Shown: positions 8,610 through 18,300 of the stretch, one piece after another
Layout of the letters: every line of letters begins with the position of its first letter
How positions within the stretch are numbered: position 1 is the stretch's first letter
Assembly (NCBI RefSeq): GCF_003967275.1
Contig: NZ_AP018721.1
Coordinates: 2,656,637-2,720,636, forward strand
DNA from: Sulfuritortus calidifontis
GTDB lineage: Bacteria; Pseudomonadota; Gammaproteobacteria; Burkholderiales; Thiobacillaceae
Reading direction: 5' to 3'
Length of the DNA: 64,000 nt
Translations under genes and position numbers: made by a program
Notes under the pieces: generated by a model
What the model saw: only the letters and a program-made list of their open reading frames with translations
What the model was told of the DNA's origin: nothing
The model's database searches: none

Positions 8610-10024
8610 CACACCTTCGCCAGGCGGGCACCGAAGTTGCCGTACGCGTTCGACGGCGCGTTGCTCACGTACAGGCAGAACAGCCCGGCGTCCGCGCCGT
8701 TAACCCAGCTGCCGCCGTAGTAGGCGATGCGATCATCGGTGCTGGTGTTGCTATAGAGATAATCGCCTGTCGAGCCGTCGGACTGCGTGCCATTGACCGT
8801 TGCAGGTACGATCACGCCAGCGCCAAGAAGCGTGGTGTCGAACGTGGCCGGATAGCCGCTAGTCGTGAGCGCCGGTCGCCCGGTGTTGGTGTAGCCGGTG
8901 GAAAAATCATTGGTCGTGGTGTTGCCTGGCACGTTGTATTGCCAGCGCCACCATGTGCCGCCATTACGCTTGAGACCATCGCACATCTGCCAGACGTTGC
9001 CCCACAGACCAAACAGACCGCGCCATGAGGCTTGCAGCTCCAGCGCGTGATCGGTATTGACTGCGGATGATCCAGCGGTATGACCAGCCCCGATGAGCGA
9101 CTGTATATCAAGACCACCCATTTCGATCGATGCGAGCATCTGGATGGCGGCAAGGTCGTAGACCGACCACAGCCGGAATCCAGACACGCCGCCGGTATTG
9201 CGTGCGTAGGCACGGGCGCGCGCAGTCGGAAAGTCAATCGACACCATCGGCGCAACGCCCGGCACGGACGTCGCCTTGCTCGATCCGTCGTAACCTGCCT
9301 TGTATTTCCCGACCCAGATTTGATCCAGCTCGACGCCGCCCGCGCCGATAAAAGCCGGGTGGACAGTAAAACCGGTCTTCGCCACCGGCGAAATCATCCA
9401 GTATTCCTTGCCAGCGTAAGCCCCGGATGGCACCGTTCCGGCCTTGAACCAGAACTTCGGAATCTTGACCATCCACTGGCCGTCGATGATTTGCTCGACG
9501 ATGCCGCGATATGTCGCATGCGACACGAACGCCTCTTTCCCATACGTGAGCGGGTTGAAATTTTCGTCCACGCGCTGGTAGAAACCTGCGCCGCCGCCAG
9601 TCTGAACTTGTACCAGGCCAACCGGATCGTAGATGAGAGCGGCTGACTGGTTGATGGCCAGCGCGCCGCCGGAAAGCACCAGCCCGCTGCCTATAATGAT
9701 TTCCTCCACCGCCCCAGAGCCAGCCGTCGTGCGCCCCAACAGCTTGCCGCTCGACATCGTGAGGCCGGACGCCGCGATCGCGCCCTTGAGCGCCAGCCCA
9801 AGGTTCGGATCGGACAGACTGCCGATCTCGATCCATGCGGCGTTCGCAGCGTTGCGCAGCTTGAGCTTGCCGCTCGTGGTGTCAGCCCACCACTGAAATG
9901 GATACGTGGTGGCCGGCTCGGTCGCGCCGCTGTTGTTGCTGACGATGGCAGCGAGTGCCGCGTTGAGGTCGGCGCGGAAGGCCGCGCCCGGCTGGTTGTC
10001 GATCAGGTAGTCATGTTGCGCCAT
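8609..10024 (-). CDS. DGR-diversified tail tip or fibre protein (C-type-lectin-like)
   Basis: A 471-residue structural protein. Residues 1-70 (MAQHDYLIDNQPGAAFRADL, WWADTTSGKLKLRNA) resemble the N-terminal attachment part of lambdoid side-tail proteins. The C-terminal 250 residues (VKIPKFWFKAG, GLFGLWGNVWQMCDGL, IAYYGGSW, LFCLYVSN, GNFGARL) have the pattern of formylglycine-enzyme-type C-type lectin folds used by DGR target proteins. The variable repeat forms the last turn. It follows the J-like tip gene by 9 bases, so it is probably the receptor-binding protein whose diversity changes host range (inference from BPP-1 Mtd). Confidence 0.9.
   Translation of the reverse strand: MAQHDYLIDNQPGAAFRADLNAALAAIVSNNSGATEPATTYPFQWWADTTSGKLKLRNAANAAWIEIGSLSDPNLGLALKGAIAASGLTMSSGKLLGRTTAGSGAVEEIIIGSGLVLSGGALAINQSAALIYDPVGLVQVQTGGGAGFYQRVDENFNPLTYGKEAFVSHATYRGIVEQIIDGQWMVKIPKFWFKAGTVPSGAYAGKEYWMISPVAKTGFTVHPAFIGAGGVELDQIWVGKYKAGYDGSSKATSVPGVAPMVSIDFPTARARAYARNTGGVSGFRLWSVYDLAAIQMLASIEMGGLDIQSLIGAGHTAGSSAVNTDHALELQASWRGLFGLWGNVWQMCDGLKRNGGTWWRWQYNVPGNTTTNDFSTGYTNTGRPALTTSGYPATFDTTLLGAGVIVPATVNGTQSDGSTGDYLYSNTSTDDRIAYYGGSWVNGADAGLFCLYVSNAPSNAYGNFGARLAKV
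8618..8719 (-). repeat. DGR variable repeat (VR)
   Basis: The 102-bp recipient of mutagenic copying, covering codons 436-469 of the 471-residue tail protein. Compared with TR it changes eight adenine positions and one thymine. The altered residues are Y, S, V, D, Y, S, Y, G and F where TR reads N, N, D, Y, N, N, N, S and I; they lie in the ligand-binding face expected of a C-type lectin fold. Unchanged positions include the framework W, G, LFCL and GARLA. Confidence 0.95.
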
Positions 10025-10033
10025 GCGATCTCC

Positions 10034-13018
10034 TTATGCGGGTATCTTGGCCGCCACGGATAGTTCCGAGACGGCGATATTGTGTTGCTGGTCGCCGGAC
10101 GTGAGCGCGGCCTTGAAGCGCGCGTAGCGCCCTGCGAAATCGGCGGTGATGAAGGGCGTCCACGGCCCCCAGACCGCGCCGTCGTCAGACATGGACGCGA
10201 ATACCGTCGCGCTGCAGTCGTTGATGTCGCCATGCACGTTGAGCCAGTCGTCCACCGGCTGCGTGCGCGCGTCGATCATGTTGGCGGCATCGTAGGACAG
10301 CGCCTGAACGTGCGCCTGGAAGCGCCGCGCGGCCGACGTGCCGAGATCGAGCACGGCATCGAAGGCGTATTCGCCGCTGGATACGATGCCACCAACGGTG
10401 TCGATGTCCTGTTGATCGTCGATGTCGCCGTAGTCGTCGATGGCGGTCGCGTTGGCGAGCCGGATCGCGCCGCCGTCGCGATAGATGCCGCTCATCTGCC
10501 CGGCGAATGCCGGATGCTGCACGCTGGCCGCCACGGTCTGAAAGCCCGTCAGGATCGCCTCGGTCATCACGAAGCTTGCGGCATTGGCGCTGTAGTGGCC
10601 GCCGGAATCGACGAACTTGGCGAAATAGGTGCCCTGGGCGAGCGAGACGACGGCATTGCTCGCGCCGCCGTTGTGGGCGCCGTCCGGCAGCACGACGGCG
10701 GCATCCCAGATCGCGCCGCTGATGAGTGGCGACCAGCGGATCTCGATGTCGCCGCCGACCAGCACGTCCAGATCGGTGGCGCGATCCCATGCGGCGAACG
10801 CCATGCCGGACAGCGGCCGGACGGTAAAGCCGGTTACATCCTGAGGGGCGGCGGTGATGCCGTAAATCTCGCGCCGGATGGTCGCGGGCGCAGAGCGCCG
10901 GCCCAGCGCGTCCACTGCCACGACAGAGAAATCGTAGATACCAGGTTCAACGGGCGCGATGTCGATGGACGCGCCATCCGTCACGGCAGATCCCGTCAGG
11001 CCGTCCGTGCGTGTCCAGCGCACTTCGTATCGTGCGCCGGAGCCAGTCCATGAGAGCGTAGCGCGCCCTGCCACCACGGCCGGATTGAGCAGGTAGAGCG
11101 ATTCCGTCACCGCCAGCCCGGTCGGCGGCTGCGGCCGCTCTCCCAGCAGCGTGGTGCGCACAGGATCGAGCACGATGTCGCGCTCAATGGCGTCGTATTT
11201 GCCGGGCTGGTGCGCCAGCGCCGTCACCTCAACCTGATGCCAATCCACTTCGCGCAATGCCACCACACGCCAGAGCGTCGGCGCAAGATCGGAGGCGGCC
11301 AGCACCCACACCGCGCCCGCGACCGGCGCGGCAGGCAGGGCAGAATCGAGCGCGAGCACAGACGCCTGACCGGGCGCGTTGGTCACCGCGCGGCTGGCCA
11401 CCACGCCGTCGGTCAGCATGACGGAGAGCGTGTGGCTCTTGCCGTATTCGATGGTCACCGGCGCATCGAGCGTCACGGCGGTCGTGGTCGCGTCGAGCAC
11501 GCGGCCGCCGAAGCGCACACCGGCGCGGGCGGCGTCCTGCACCGCGATCACCGCGCCCGGCCACACCAGCGCCCCTTCGAGACCGGCGCGGAAGGTGACC
11601 GTCTCGGTCTCCGAGCGCTCGGTATAGAGTAGCCACCGTCCGACACGGTGCGCCTGGCCGCGCGAGGTGCAGCCCACCGCGACGATCTCGGTTTCGCGCA
11701 CGCCGAACCTGGCGATGCCTTCCTCGTCCTCGACGTATTCGATTTTCTGGCGATACATGTCCGCCGGGTCGTTCCAGGTCACCAGCGCGACGGTGTGACG
11801 CTGCCGCGCCGACGACCCGGAATAGGTGAACATCCCATCGACCACGTTGGCGGCGTTGAACAGCGCCACCGGGTCGGCGGGCGCATCCTGCGAGCAGGTG
11901 AGCGTGCCGTTCGCCCACCATGCCATGCCACGGAAAATCGCCGCCATTTGCTGGATGACCGTATAGGCTTCTTGCCGCGTCTGCAAATAGAGGTTACATG
12001 TAAAGCGCGGCTCCATGCCGCCGAAGCCGTCCGGCACCAGCTCGTCGCAATATCGCGCGATCTCGTAGAGCGCCCACTTGTCGATCTGGCTTGCGTCCAG
12101 ATACTGGCCGAGGCCATAGCGTTCGTTCGTGAGCAAGTCGTAGAAGCACCATGCCGGGTTGTCCGTCCAGGCGATCTTAAAGCTGCCGTCCCAGACGCCG
12201 CTATAGCTGCGCGCGATGGGGTCGTAGTTGACCGGCACGCGCACGCGCAGGCCCCGGATGTCGTAGCCTCGGCGCGGGATGCGGTTGAACTGCGCCGAAT
12301 CGATCTGGATCGCCACCAGCGCGGAATGCGGATACCGGAGCTTGGCGTCGATAATCTCGGTGGTGCTGTCCCAAAAGGTCTTGTTCTGGACATTGGCCTG
12401 GGTCGCATCCGCCGTGATGCGCCGCACGCGCACCTGCCACGGCCCAGGGGCTGGCAGGTCGATACGGTAGCTGCGCTGGTAGCGGCTCATCGTCTTGCCG
12501 GAGATCGTGTCGCGCTTGACTTCCTGCCAGCCGCCGCCGTTGTTGTCGATGTCGATGGCGATCTCGACGGACGTGCCAGACAGGTCGCCGGTCGATTGGT
12601 TCTGGTACGAGAGCTGCGGCACCGAGACGGTGACGCGCACGGCGGAAAGATTCGGGTTGGTGATGGCGCGCACCACCGGCGCGGCGGCCTTGACCTCGGT
12701 CGCCACGGCGATTTCGTTCTCGACCGCCGCAAATCCAGGGACGTAGGCCTGAGTCGGCAAGCCGTTCCTCCAGGCGACCGACACCCCGGAAAAGTTCAGC
12801 GTGCCGTCGGCGTTCTGGATCGGCGTATTGTCCAGATAGATGCTCTTGAGGCCATCGACCAGGCCCTCGATCTCGCCCTCGGAGAGCACATCGATCACGC
12901 GCGCGTAGGCGCGGCTCCGTAGCGTGTTCGGCGCTTCGGTCGGCACATGGGAAGAGCCGCCACCGCCGCCCTTGCCGCCGCCACCGCCGCCCGCGCCGCG
13001 CACGATCAGATCGTTCAT
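10034..13018 (-). CDS. tail tip / host specificity protein (lambda J-like)
   Basis: A 994-residue central tail tip protein. A glycine-rich start (GGGGGGKGGGGG) is followed by the conserved J-type block (RSRAYARVIDVLSEGEIEGLVDGLKSIYLDNTPIQ, shown over about residues 33-67), the phage tail domain III region with RYCDELVPDGFGG near 370, and fibronectin-III-like modules from about 640 (GLAVTESLYL, ARYEVRWTRTDG, FSVVAVDALGRRS). The start overlaps the stop of the I-like gene (ATGA). In lambda J binds the receptor; here the diversified protein downstream may take over that part. Confidence 0.9.
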   Translation of the reverse strand: MNDLIVRGAGGGGGGKGGGGGSSHVPTEAPNTLRSRAYARVIDVLSEGEIEGLVDGLKSIYLDNTPIQNADGTLNFSGVSVAWRNGLPTQAYVPGFAAVENEIAVATEVKAAAPVVRAITNPNLSAVRVTVSVPQLSYQNQSTGDLSGTSVEIAIDIDNNGGGWQEVKRDTISGKTMSRYQRSYRIDLPAPGPWQVRVRRITADATQANVQNKTFWDSTTEIIDAKLRYPHSALVAIQIDSAQFNRIPRRGYDIRGLRVRVPVNYDPIARSYSGVWDGSFKIAWTDNPAWCFYDLLTNERYGLGQYLDASQIDKWALYEIARYCDELVPDGFGGMEPRFTCNLYLQTRQEAYTVIQQMAAIFRGMAWWANGTLTCSQDAPADPVALFNAANVVDGMFTYSGSSARQRHTVALVTWNDPADMYRQKIEYVEDEEGIARFGVRETEIVAVGCTSRGQAHRVGRWLLYTERSETETVTFRAGLEGALVWPGAVIAVQDAARAGVRFGGRVLDATTTAVTLDAPVTIEYGKSHTLSVMLTDGVVASRAVTNAPGQASVLALDSALPAAPVAGAVWVLAASDLAPTLWRVVALREVDWHQVEVTALAHQPGKYDAIERDIVLDPVRTTLLGERPQPPTGLAVTESLYLLNPAVVAGRATLSWTGSGARYEVRWTRTDGLTGSAVTDGASIDIAPVEPGIYDFSVVAVDALGRRSAPATIRREIYGITAAPQDVTGFTVRPLSGMAFAAWDRATDLDVLVGGDIEIRWSPLISGAIWDAAVVLPDGAHNGGASNAVVSLAQGTYFAKFVDSGGHYSANAASFVMTEAILTGFQTVAASVQHPAFAGQMSGIYRDGGAIRLANATAIDDYGDIDDQQDIDTVGGIVSSGEYAFDAVLDLGTSAARRFQAHVQALSYDAANMIDARTQPVDDWLNVHGDINDCSATVFASMSDDGAVWGPWTPFITADFAGRYARFKAALTSGDQQHNIAVSELSVAAKIPA

Positions 13019-13632
13019 GTCGCGTACTCCTCGGCGGCCATGCCGGCAGAGACTACTTGCGAGCCGACGATGAGTCGCCCGTAGCACACCGGCACCGGAT
13101 TGCCCTGCGCGGCGGTATTAACCGGCCCATCGAAGGCGTAGGACGGGCGGTTTTCCGGTCGCTCCGGCGCGCCGGGCGTCTTCGGCTGCGGCGCGAGCAT
13201 CTGGGCGACACCGCCGAGAATCAGCGACATGCCGATGTTTCCGGCGATGAAGGCCGCCATCGTCGAGCCGCCGGCCGCGAACGCAGCCTTGGCCGTCAGA
13301 TCGAAGAACGCGCCAGCTCCGCCGAGCGTGAAAAACGCCGCGCCAAGCAGCGCCGCGCCCAGGATCACGCTGCCCAGCCCGCGCCCGGCGCCAGCCGTGA
13401 CCGGCACGATGCGGATGTCGTCCTCGGCAGGCATCGCCAGCGTGTCAAGGTCGCGCGCCGCCTTGCCATCGAGCACGCGGTAGCCTGGCCTGGAGCGCTC
13501 GATCACGTGCTGCCGGAAGCCGGGCAGCGTCGCGCACAATGCGCGCACGGCCTCGGCGGGCGAGCGCACCTCATATCGGTGACGGCGTCCGAAGCGCTTG
13601 CCGAGATGGCCATAGAGCAGCACGGTCCTCAT
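13015..13632 (-). CDS. tail assembly protein (lambda I-like)
   Basis: A 205-residue protein of the lambda I family, needed for tail tip assembly. The N-terminal half is ubiquitin-like (MRTVLLYGHLGKRFG, VRSPAEAVRALCATLPGF), followed by a hydrophobic glycine/alanine-rich stretch (about 88-150) and a C-terminus with PVPVCYGRLIVGSQVVSAG, typical of the family. ATGA overlaps on both sides place it between the K-like and J-like genes, exactly the lambda order. Confidence 0.88.
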   Translation of the reverse strand: MRTVLLYGHLGKRFGRRHRYEVRSPAEAVRALCATLPGFRQHVIERSRPGYRVLDGKAARDLDTLAMPAEDDIRIVPVTAGAGRGLGSVILGAALLGAAFFTLGGAGAFFDLTAKAAFAAGGSTMAAFIAGNIGMSLILGGVAQMLAPQPKTPGAPERPENRPSYAFDGPVNTAAQGNPVPVCYGRLIVGSQVVSAGMAAEEYAT

Positions 13633-14342
13633 GGCAAGATGCTCCGATGGCGCAGTACGTGCGTGGTGACCTTGCGCCAATAGCCGCCATAGACATCTCG
13701 GCTGGAGAGCCTGCCGTGACAGTGGTGGATTAGATACCCATCGGCATCGATCACCCCGGCATGGTTGGGCACGGGGCTGGCCACCTGCATCAGCACCGCG
13801 TCGTGCGGGCGCAGATCATCCGGCGCGATCTCGATAAACCCGGCCTCGGCGAAGTTATCGAGATACAAATTGCCGCCCTTGAGCCACCAGTCGTCCTCGC
13901 GCCGGTAGTCGGGCAGCTCGATGCCGCAGACCTCGCGGTAGTAGTCGCGGCACAGCGCGAAGCAGTCCAGCACGCCATGCACGAAGGGCCGTCCGATGAG
14001 CGGCGCGCGGTAGCCGGATGGCGCCATCACCTGATGCGCGCCCGCCGGGTGCGCGACGATCAGCCACGGCAGGTTTGTCGCCTCGCACATCACCAGGTCG
14101 GCTTCCGATGGCACGGGCGGCAGATGCACGTGGCTGTGGCACACCGCCACCACCTCGCCAGCCTCCTCGGCGGCGGCCTGGTCTTCCGGATGGATCATGA
14201 ACTCGGCCTCGCCGGCGATGTTGCGGCAGGGCCAGTATTTGAGCCGCCCCTTGACCACCACCGCCAGCCCGCAGCACTCGCGCGGAGCCTCGCGCGCGGC
14301 ATGCTCGCGCACGGCATCGAGAATGGGAGAAAAGTCGATCAT
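13629..14342 (-). CDS. tail tip peptidase (lambda K-like; JAMM and NlpC/P60)
   Basis: A 237-residue two-domain protein. The N-terminal Mov34/JAMM metallopeptidase-like domain carries HSHVHLPPVPSEAD (H-x-H-x10-D). The C-terminal NlpC/P60 domain has the nucleophile in VLDCFALCRDYY and the histidine in PNHAGVI. K proteins sit at the tail tip, where the peptidase may act on murein or on tip assembly. It overlaps both neighbours by ATGA. The start at 14342 gives MIDFSPILDAV. Confidence 0.92.
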   Translation of the reverse strand: MIDFSPILDAVREHAAREAPRECCGLAVVVKGRLKYWPCRNIAGEAEFMIHPEDQAAAEEAGEVVAVCHSHVHLPPVPSEADLVMCEATNLPWLIVAHPAGAHQVMAPSGYRAPLIGRPFVHGVLDCFALCRDYYREVCGIELPDYRREDDWWLKGGNLYLDNFAEAGFIEIAPDDLRPHDAVLMQVASPVPNHAGVIDADGYLIHHCHGRLSSRDVYGGYWRKVTTHVLRHRSILP

Positions 14343-15028
14343 CGCAGCAGCCCCACGGCAGGGAAGCCGCCGAACGGGAGTTCTGCGTATGGCCCGAAGC
14401 GCAGCTTGCAGGAAGCGAGCCGCTTGCCGCAGCGGTCTTTTGCCGGGTCGGCGGTCGGCTGGTCTTTCTCGTCGGCGACCGCACCGCCGGTGTAGCCGCA
14501 CTCCGGCCCCCGGTAGCGCCACGGGCAGACGTTCTGCACGAACTGGCGGCGCGGCAGCATCACGCCGGCCAGGTCGAAGGCCGCCGCCAGCTCGAACTCC
14601 ACCAGCAGCTTGTTCTCGGTGGCCTTGCGATCGACGAACCAGATTTCGCGGTCGATCACCTGGTTCGGGTCGGCCTGCGGGTTGCCGCCGGCGAAGTTGA
14701 CCGCGTCGAGATACTTGATGAACGTGCGCTCGCGGATGAGCTTCGCGCCGATCAGATCGTCGGCCACCGCGCCCACCAGCCCGCTGACGTTGGCGACCGC
14801 CAGCTTCGGGCGCGGCAGCGCGCCTTGGCCGGAACGCGCGAAGCCGGAGGCCTCGATTGGCAGGCTGGTATAGGTCAGCCCGCCGAACACGATGTCGCCG
14901 CCCAGCTCGTTCGGGCCGTGCGGGGTGAAGCGCAGCACATCCATGCCGCCCACGACGGTCGTATCCAGCTCATAGAGCTCGACGATGGCTGGAAGCTGGG
15001 CCTGCTGGATGTCGGCCTGGATGCTCAC
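14339..15028 (-). CDS. minor tail protein (lambda L-like)
   Basis: A 229-residue tail tip protein with the L-family core (YELDTTVVGG, LRFTPHG, VFGGLTYTSLPIEASGF). The C-terminal third has the conserved cysteines (NVCPWRYRGPECGYTGG, DRCGKRLASCKLRFG) that bind an iron-sulfur cluster in lambda L. A GTG start is chosen because it overlaps the stop of the M-like gene (GTGA) and matches the family N-terminus (SIQADIQQ); longer forms add unrelated residues. Confidence 0.9.
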   Translation of the reverse strand: MSIQADIQQAQLPAIVELYELDTTVVGGMDVLRFTPHGPNELGGDIVFGGLTYTSLPIEASGFARSGQGALPRPKLAVANVSGLVGAVADDLIGAKLIRERTFIKYLDAVNFAGGNPQADPNQVIDREIWFVDRKATENKLLVEFELAAAFDLAGVMLPRRQFVQNVCPWRYRGPECGYTGGAVADEKDQPTADPAKDRCGKRLASCKLRFGPYAELPFGGFPAVGLLR

Positions 15029-15354
15029 AGCGCCACCTCCTCGAAGGTCGCGGCCAGCTCCGCGCCGCCGCCAGGCCCGTATGACACGCTCCAGGATCGG
15101 CACACCCACTTGCCGGGCAGGTGATCCAGCGCCGTCCAGTCGAACGCCTCGACGCCAGCGCGCGCGCGCAGGAAGTCATCCGCCGCCTTGACCGTCGCCT
15201 CGTCCGCCGCCAGGCGCACGCTCCACTTGCGCAGCAGGGTGTTGATGCCATCCGGCGCGCGCTGCTCGTAGCCGTCGCCGAAGCGTGTCACGCGCACGCG
15301 CGGGCTCATCTCCATGCGCTCGCCAGCGACGACGGGCCAGCCCCACGCTGCCAT
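15025..15354 (-). CDS. minor tail protein (lambda M-like)
   Basis: A 109-residue protein with the family pattern RVRVTRFGDGYEQRAPDGIN followed by WSVRLAADEATVKAADDFLRAR and a C-terminal strand-rich part (KWVCRSWSVSYG). It lies between the tape measure and the L-like gene, as in lambda. The start is one base after the tape measure stop region, so the genes are contiguous. Confidence 0.88.
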   Translation of the reverse strand: MAAWGWPVVAGERMEMSPRVRVTRFGDGYEQRAPDGINTLLRKWSVRLAADEATVKAADDFLRARAGVEAFDWTALDHLPGKWVCRSWSVSYGPGGGAELAATFEEVAL

Positions 15355-15355
15355 C

Positions 15356-18300
15356 TCAGGCCCCCGCCAGCAGCCCGCCGGGCCGCTTCTCCGCCACCAG
15401 GATGCCGCGCACCGCGCCGGCGATCATGTCGCCGAGTTGCCGCGCGCTGCCCGCATCGCCTTCGACCCGCGAGCCGGAGGCGTCGACAGCGACGTTGACC
15501 ACGACATTGCCCGCCCCATGCGCCTCCACGCCCAGCCTGCCATCCGGCCCGCGTTTGAGCGGCATGATGGCCTCCGGCCCGGCCTCGCCCATCAGCCCCA
15601 GGCGCGGGACGCCGCCGGCGGCGAAGGTGAACAAGGTCGGCGCGGCGACGATACGGTTGGCATACTGCGCCAGCGATGCGGACTTATAGACGCCGCCTTG
15701 CGCGTTTTTCTTCACGCCGCCGAAGGAAGGGAACAGCCAGCCAAATATCTGCTCCGCCGCCCGCTGCGCGAAGATGCGCGCCAGCGACTGCAGGATGGAC
15801 TGCGCCATCGAGCGGAAGGCGTCCGACACCTTCTTCGTGCCGGTCACGATGTCGCCGAAGGCGGTCGAGAAGGCATCCTGCATCTGCCCGGCGACCTTGG
15901 TCATCAGCGAATCGGCCACCGGCTGGGTCTTGAGAATCTCGGCGCGCAGGTTCTCCATGCGCCGCGCCACCTCCTCGGGCGGGAAGAGCGTGCGCATGGC
16001 CGCTTCCAGGTCGGGCAATAGCGCCTCCAGCGCGCCCTTGGTCTCACGCGCGGCGGCCTCGATGCGCGCCTGCGCCTGCGCGGGAGTCAGCGTGCCAGCC
16101 TGCTGCAAGACGTTGGCGTTGTCCTGGGCCTGGCGCATGCGCTCGATGGCCTCGCGCCACTTCGCTTCCAGCGCGGCGAGATTGGCCTGCGCGGCCTTGA
16201 CCGGCACGAGCTTGTCCACCAGCTCGCGCAAGGCCGGGTCGTCGCCGAAGCGGGCGAGCAGCTCGTCGTACTCGCGGCGGATGGCGGCCAGGCGCATCTC
16301 GGGCGTCTCGGCGCCGGTGGCCTGGGCGAACTCCTGTGCGAGCCTGGCCTTGATGTCGGCCAGTTCATTGTCCAGCCTGGCGCGATCGACCTGGATCGCC
16401 AGATCAACCGCCACCCGGCGGTCATTCAGGGCATCGAGCTGCGCCTGCAATTCAGCCGCCCTGCCGGTCGCCTCGCGCAGTTTGTCTGCGATCTCGGCCT
16501 GCTCTTTGGCGTCCTTTGGCTTCACGGCGGAGAGCCGCCGGATCAGGTCTTGCTGCGCGGCGAGCTTGTCGGAGAGGTCGCGCTCTTCCAGATCGAGCGC
16601 GCGGCGCTGGGTTTCGGCCCTGGCCTGCCAGTACTGGTCTTCGGTGATAAAACGGCCCTTGTAGGACGCTTCTATCACGCTTTCGGCCGTCTTCAAGCCG
16701 TCCTTGAGGCGGGCGAGTTCGGCGTCGAAGGCATCGGCGAGGGAGGGCAGCCGGGTTTCGCTTTTCTCGAACGACTTGCGCACCAATGCCTCGGCTTGCT
16801 TGAACTTATCGGAATTCAACGCGATCCCGGCCTTCGCGGCCTGCTCACGCAGCTCCTTGAGCGCGGCGGAAAGCGGGTCGAGCTTCTTGCGATATTGGTC
16901 GATGTACTGGTCGAACTGCTTGCCGAGCAGTTCCGCGCCCAGTACGGTAGGGCCGCCGAGCGCTTTTTCGCGCGCTTCGATCTTGGCAAGTTCATCCTTG
17001 CGCGCGGCGAGTTCTGCGCGCACCCGCTTGAGTTCCTCGGCGGCCGCCTTCGAACCGGCCTTTGCCACGGACTCATTGAGCAGCCGCTCCTTTTGCTCCA
17101 GCGCGGCGATGCTCTCGCGGAAGATGGCGGCGTCGCCCGTGCCGAATCGCTCCTCTTTGCGCAGCCGCTCGGCGGCCTCACGCGCCGCGTCGATGGCGTC
17201 CCTGGCTTTGTCAGCCGACGATTTCGCGCGATCGCCCCAGATGGCCCAGGCCGTCGCTCCGGCGGTGAGCAGCGTGAGTATCAGGCCGAGCGGGCCGCCG
17301 ACCAGGCCAAGCGCCGCGGACAGGCCGCGCGTGATGCCGGTTCCGGCGGCCATCGCCGCATTGTGCGCCGCCTGAGCGGCGGCGAGCCGCTGCTGCGCCG
17401 GGACAAGTTGCGTCTGCACGACGGAAAGACGCGCCATGCCGCTCGATGCGGCGACCGCTGCATTGGCTGACGCAAGCATGGCCTGTGCCTTGGCCACCTC
17501 GTGGGCGGTCACGGCCTGAGCCGAAATCGCCGCCTGCCGGTCGGCGGCGATCTTCGCCAGCATCTCGCCGATGGCTGTGCGCGCCGCCTGCGCGCCGCGC
17601 ACGATGGCGGCCGTCATGGCCCCGGCGGCGGCGACACCCGCCACCCCCAGCGCCGTCTGCATGTGCTGCGCCAGCGCCGAGAAGCCGCTGGCCAGCCCCG
17701 CCGTCGCGCCCGTCGCCCGATTGAACTCATCGACCACGCGGCTAAACTGGTCGCGCACCTCGGAGAGCGACTGGCCTATCGTATTTGGCATGCGCGCGGC
17801 TTCGTCGGCTAGTTTCTGCCGCTGCGATTCGAGCGCGCGCGTGATGATGTCCGTGGTGAGCAGACCCTGCTCGGCCAGCTCGCGCAGGCGGCCGATCGGC
17901 AGGCCAAGGCCATCGGCCAGCGCCTGGGCGAGCCGCCCGCCGTTCTCCATGATGGAATTGAACTCGTCGCCACGCAGCGCGCCCGCGCCCAGCGCCTGGG
18001 AAAACTGGCGGATGACGGAGGAGGCCTCGGCCGCTGAAGCGCCTGAGACCTTGAGCGCCAGCGCGGTCGCCTCCGTGGTGCGCGCCACTTGTTCCTGCGT
18101 GAGACCGAAGCCGCGCGCGCCCTGCGCGAGCCGCGTGTAGAGCGTGGCCACCGCCTCGTAGCCCGCGCCCGTCTGCGCCGCGACCCGGTAGGCCAACTGC
18201 TGCGCGGCGACGAATTCGCGCAGGCCGTCCGTGGAAAGCTTGAGCCGCGCATTGACCGCCTGCACTTGATCGGCCAGTTGCGCAAGGCCGGACAGGCTGT

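Noticed and set aside
7954..8631. Long N-terminal extension of the reverse transcriptase frame to 8631
   Set aside because: It reads through avd and TR in another frame, with low-complexity Arg/Ala-rich sequence; the RT domain starts well after TR.
10034..13018. Phage J-like gene as the DGR target
   Set aside because: The VR match lies only in the next gene; no second copy of TR was found in the J-like gene.
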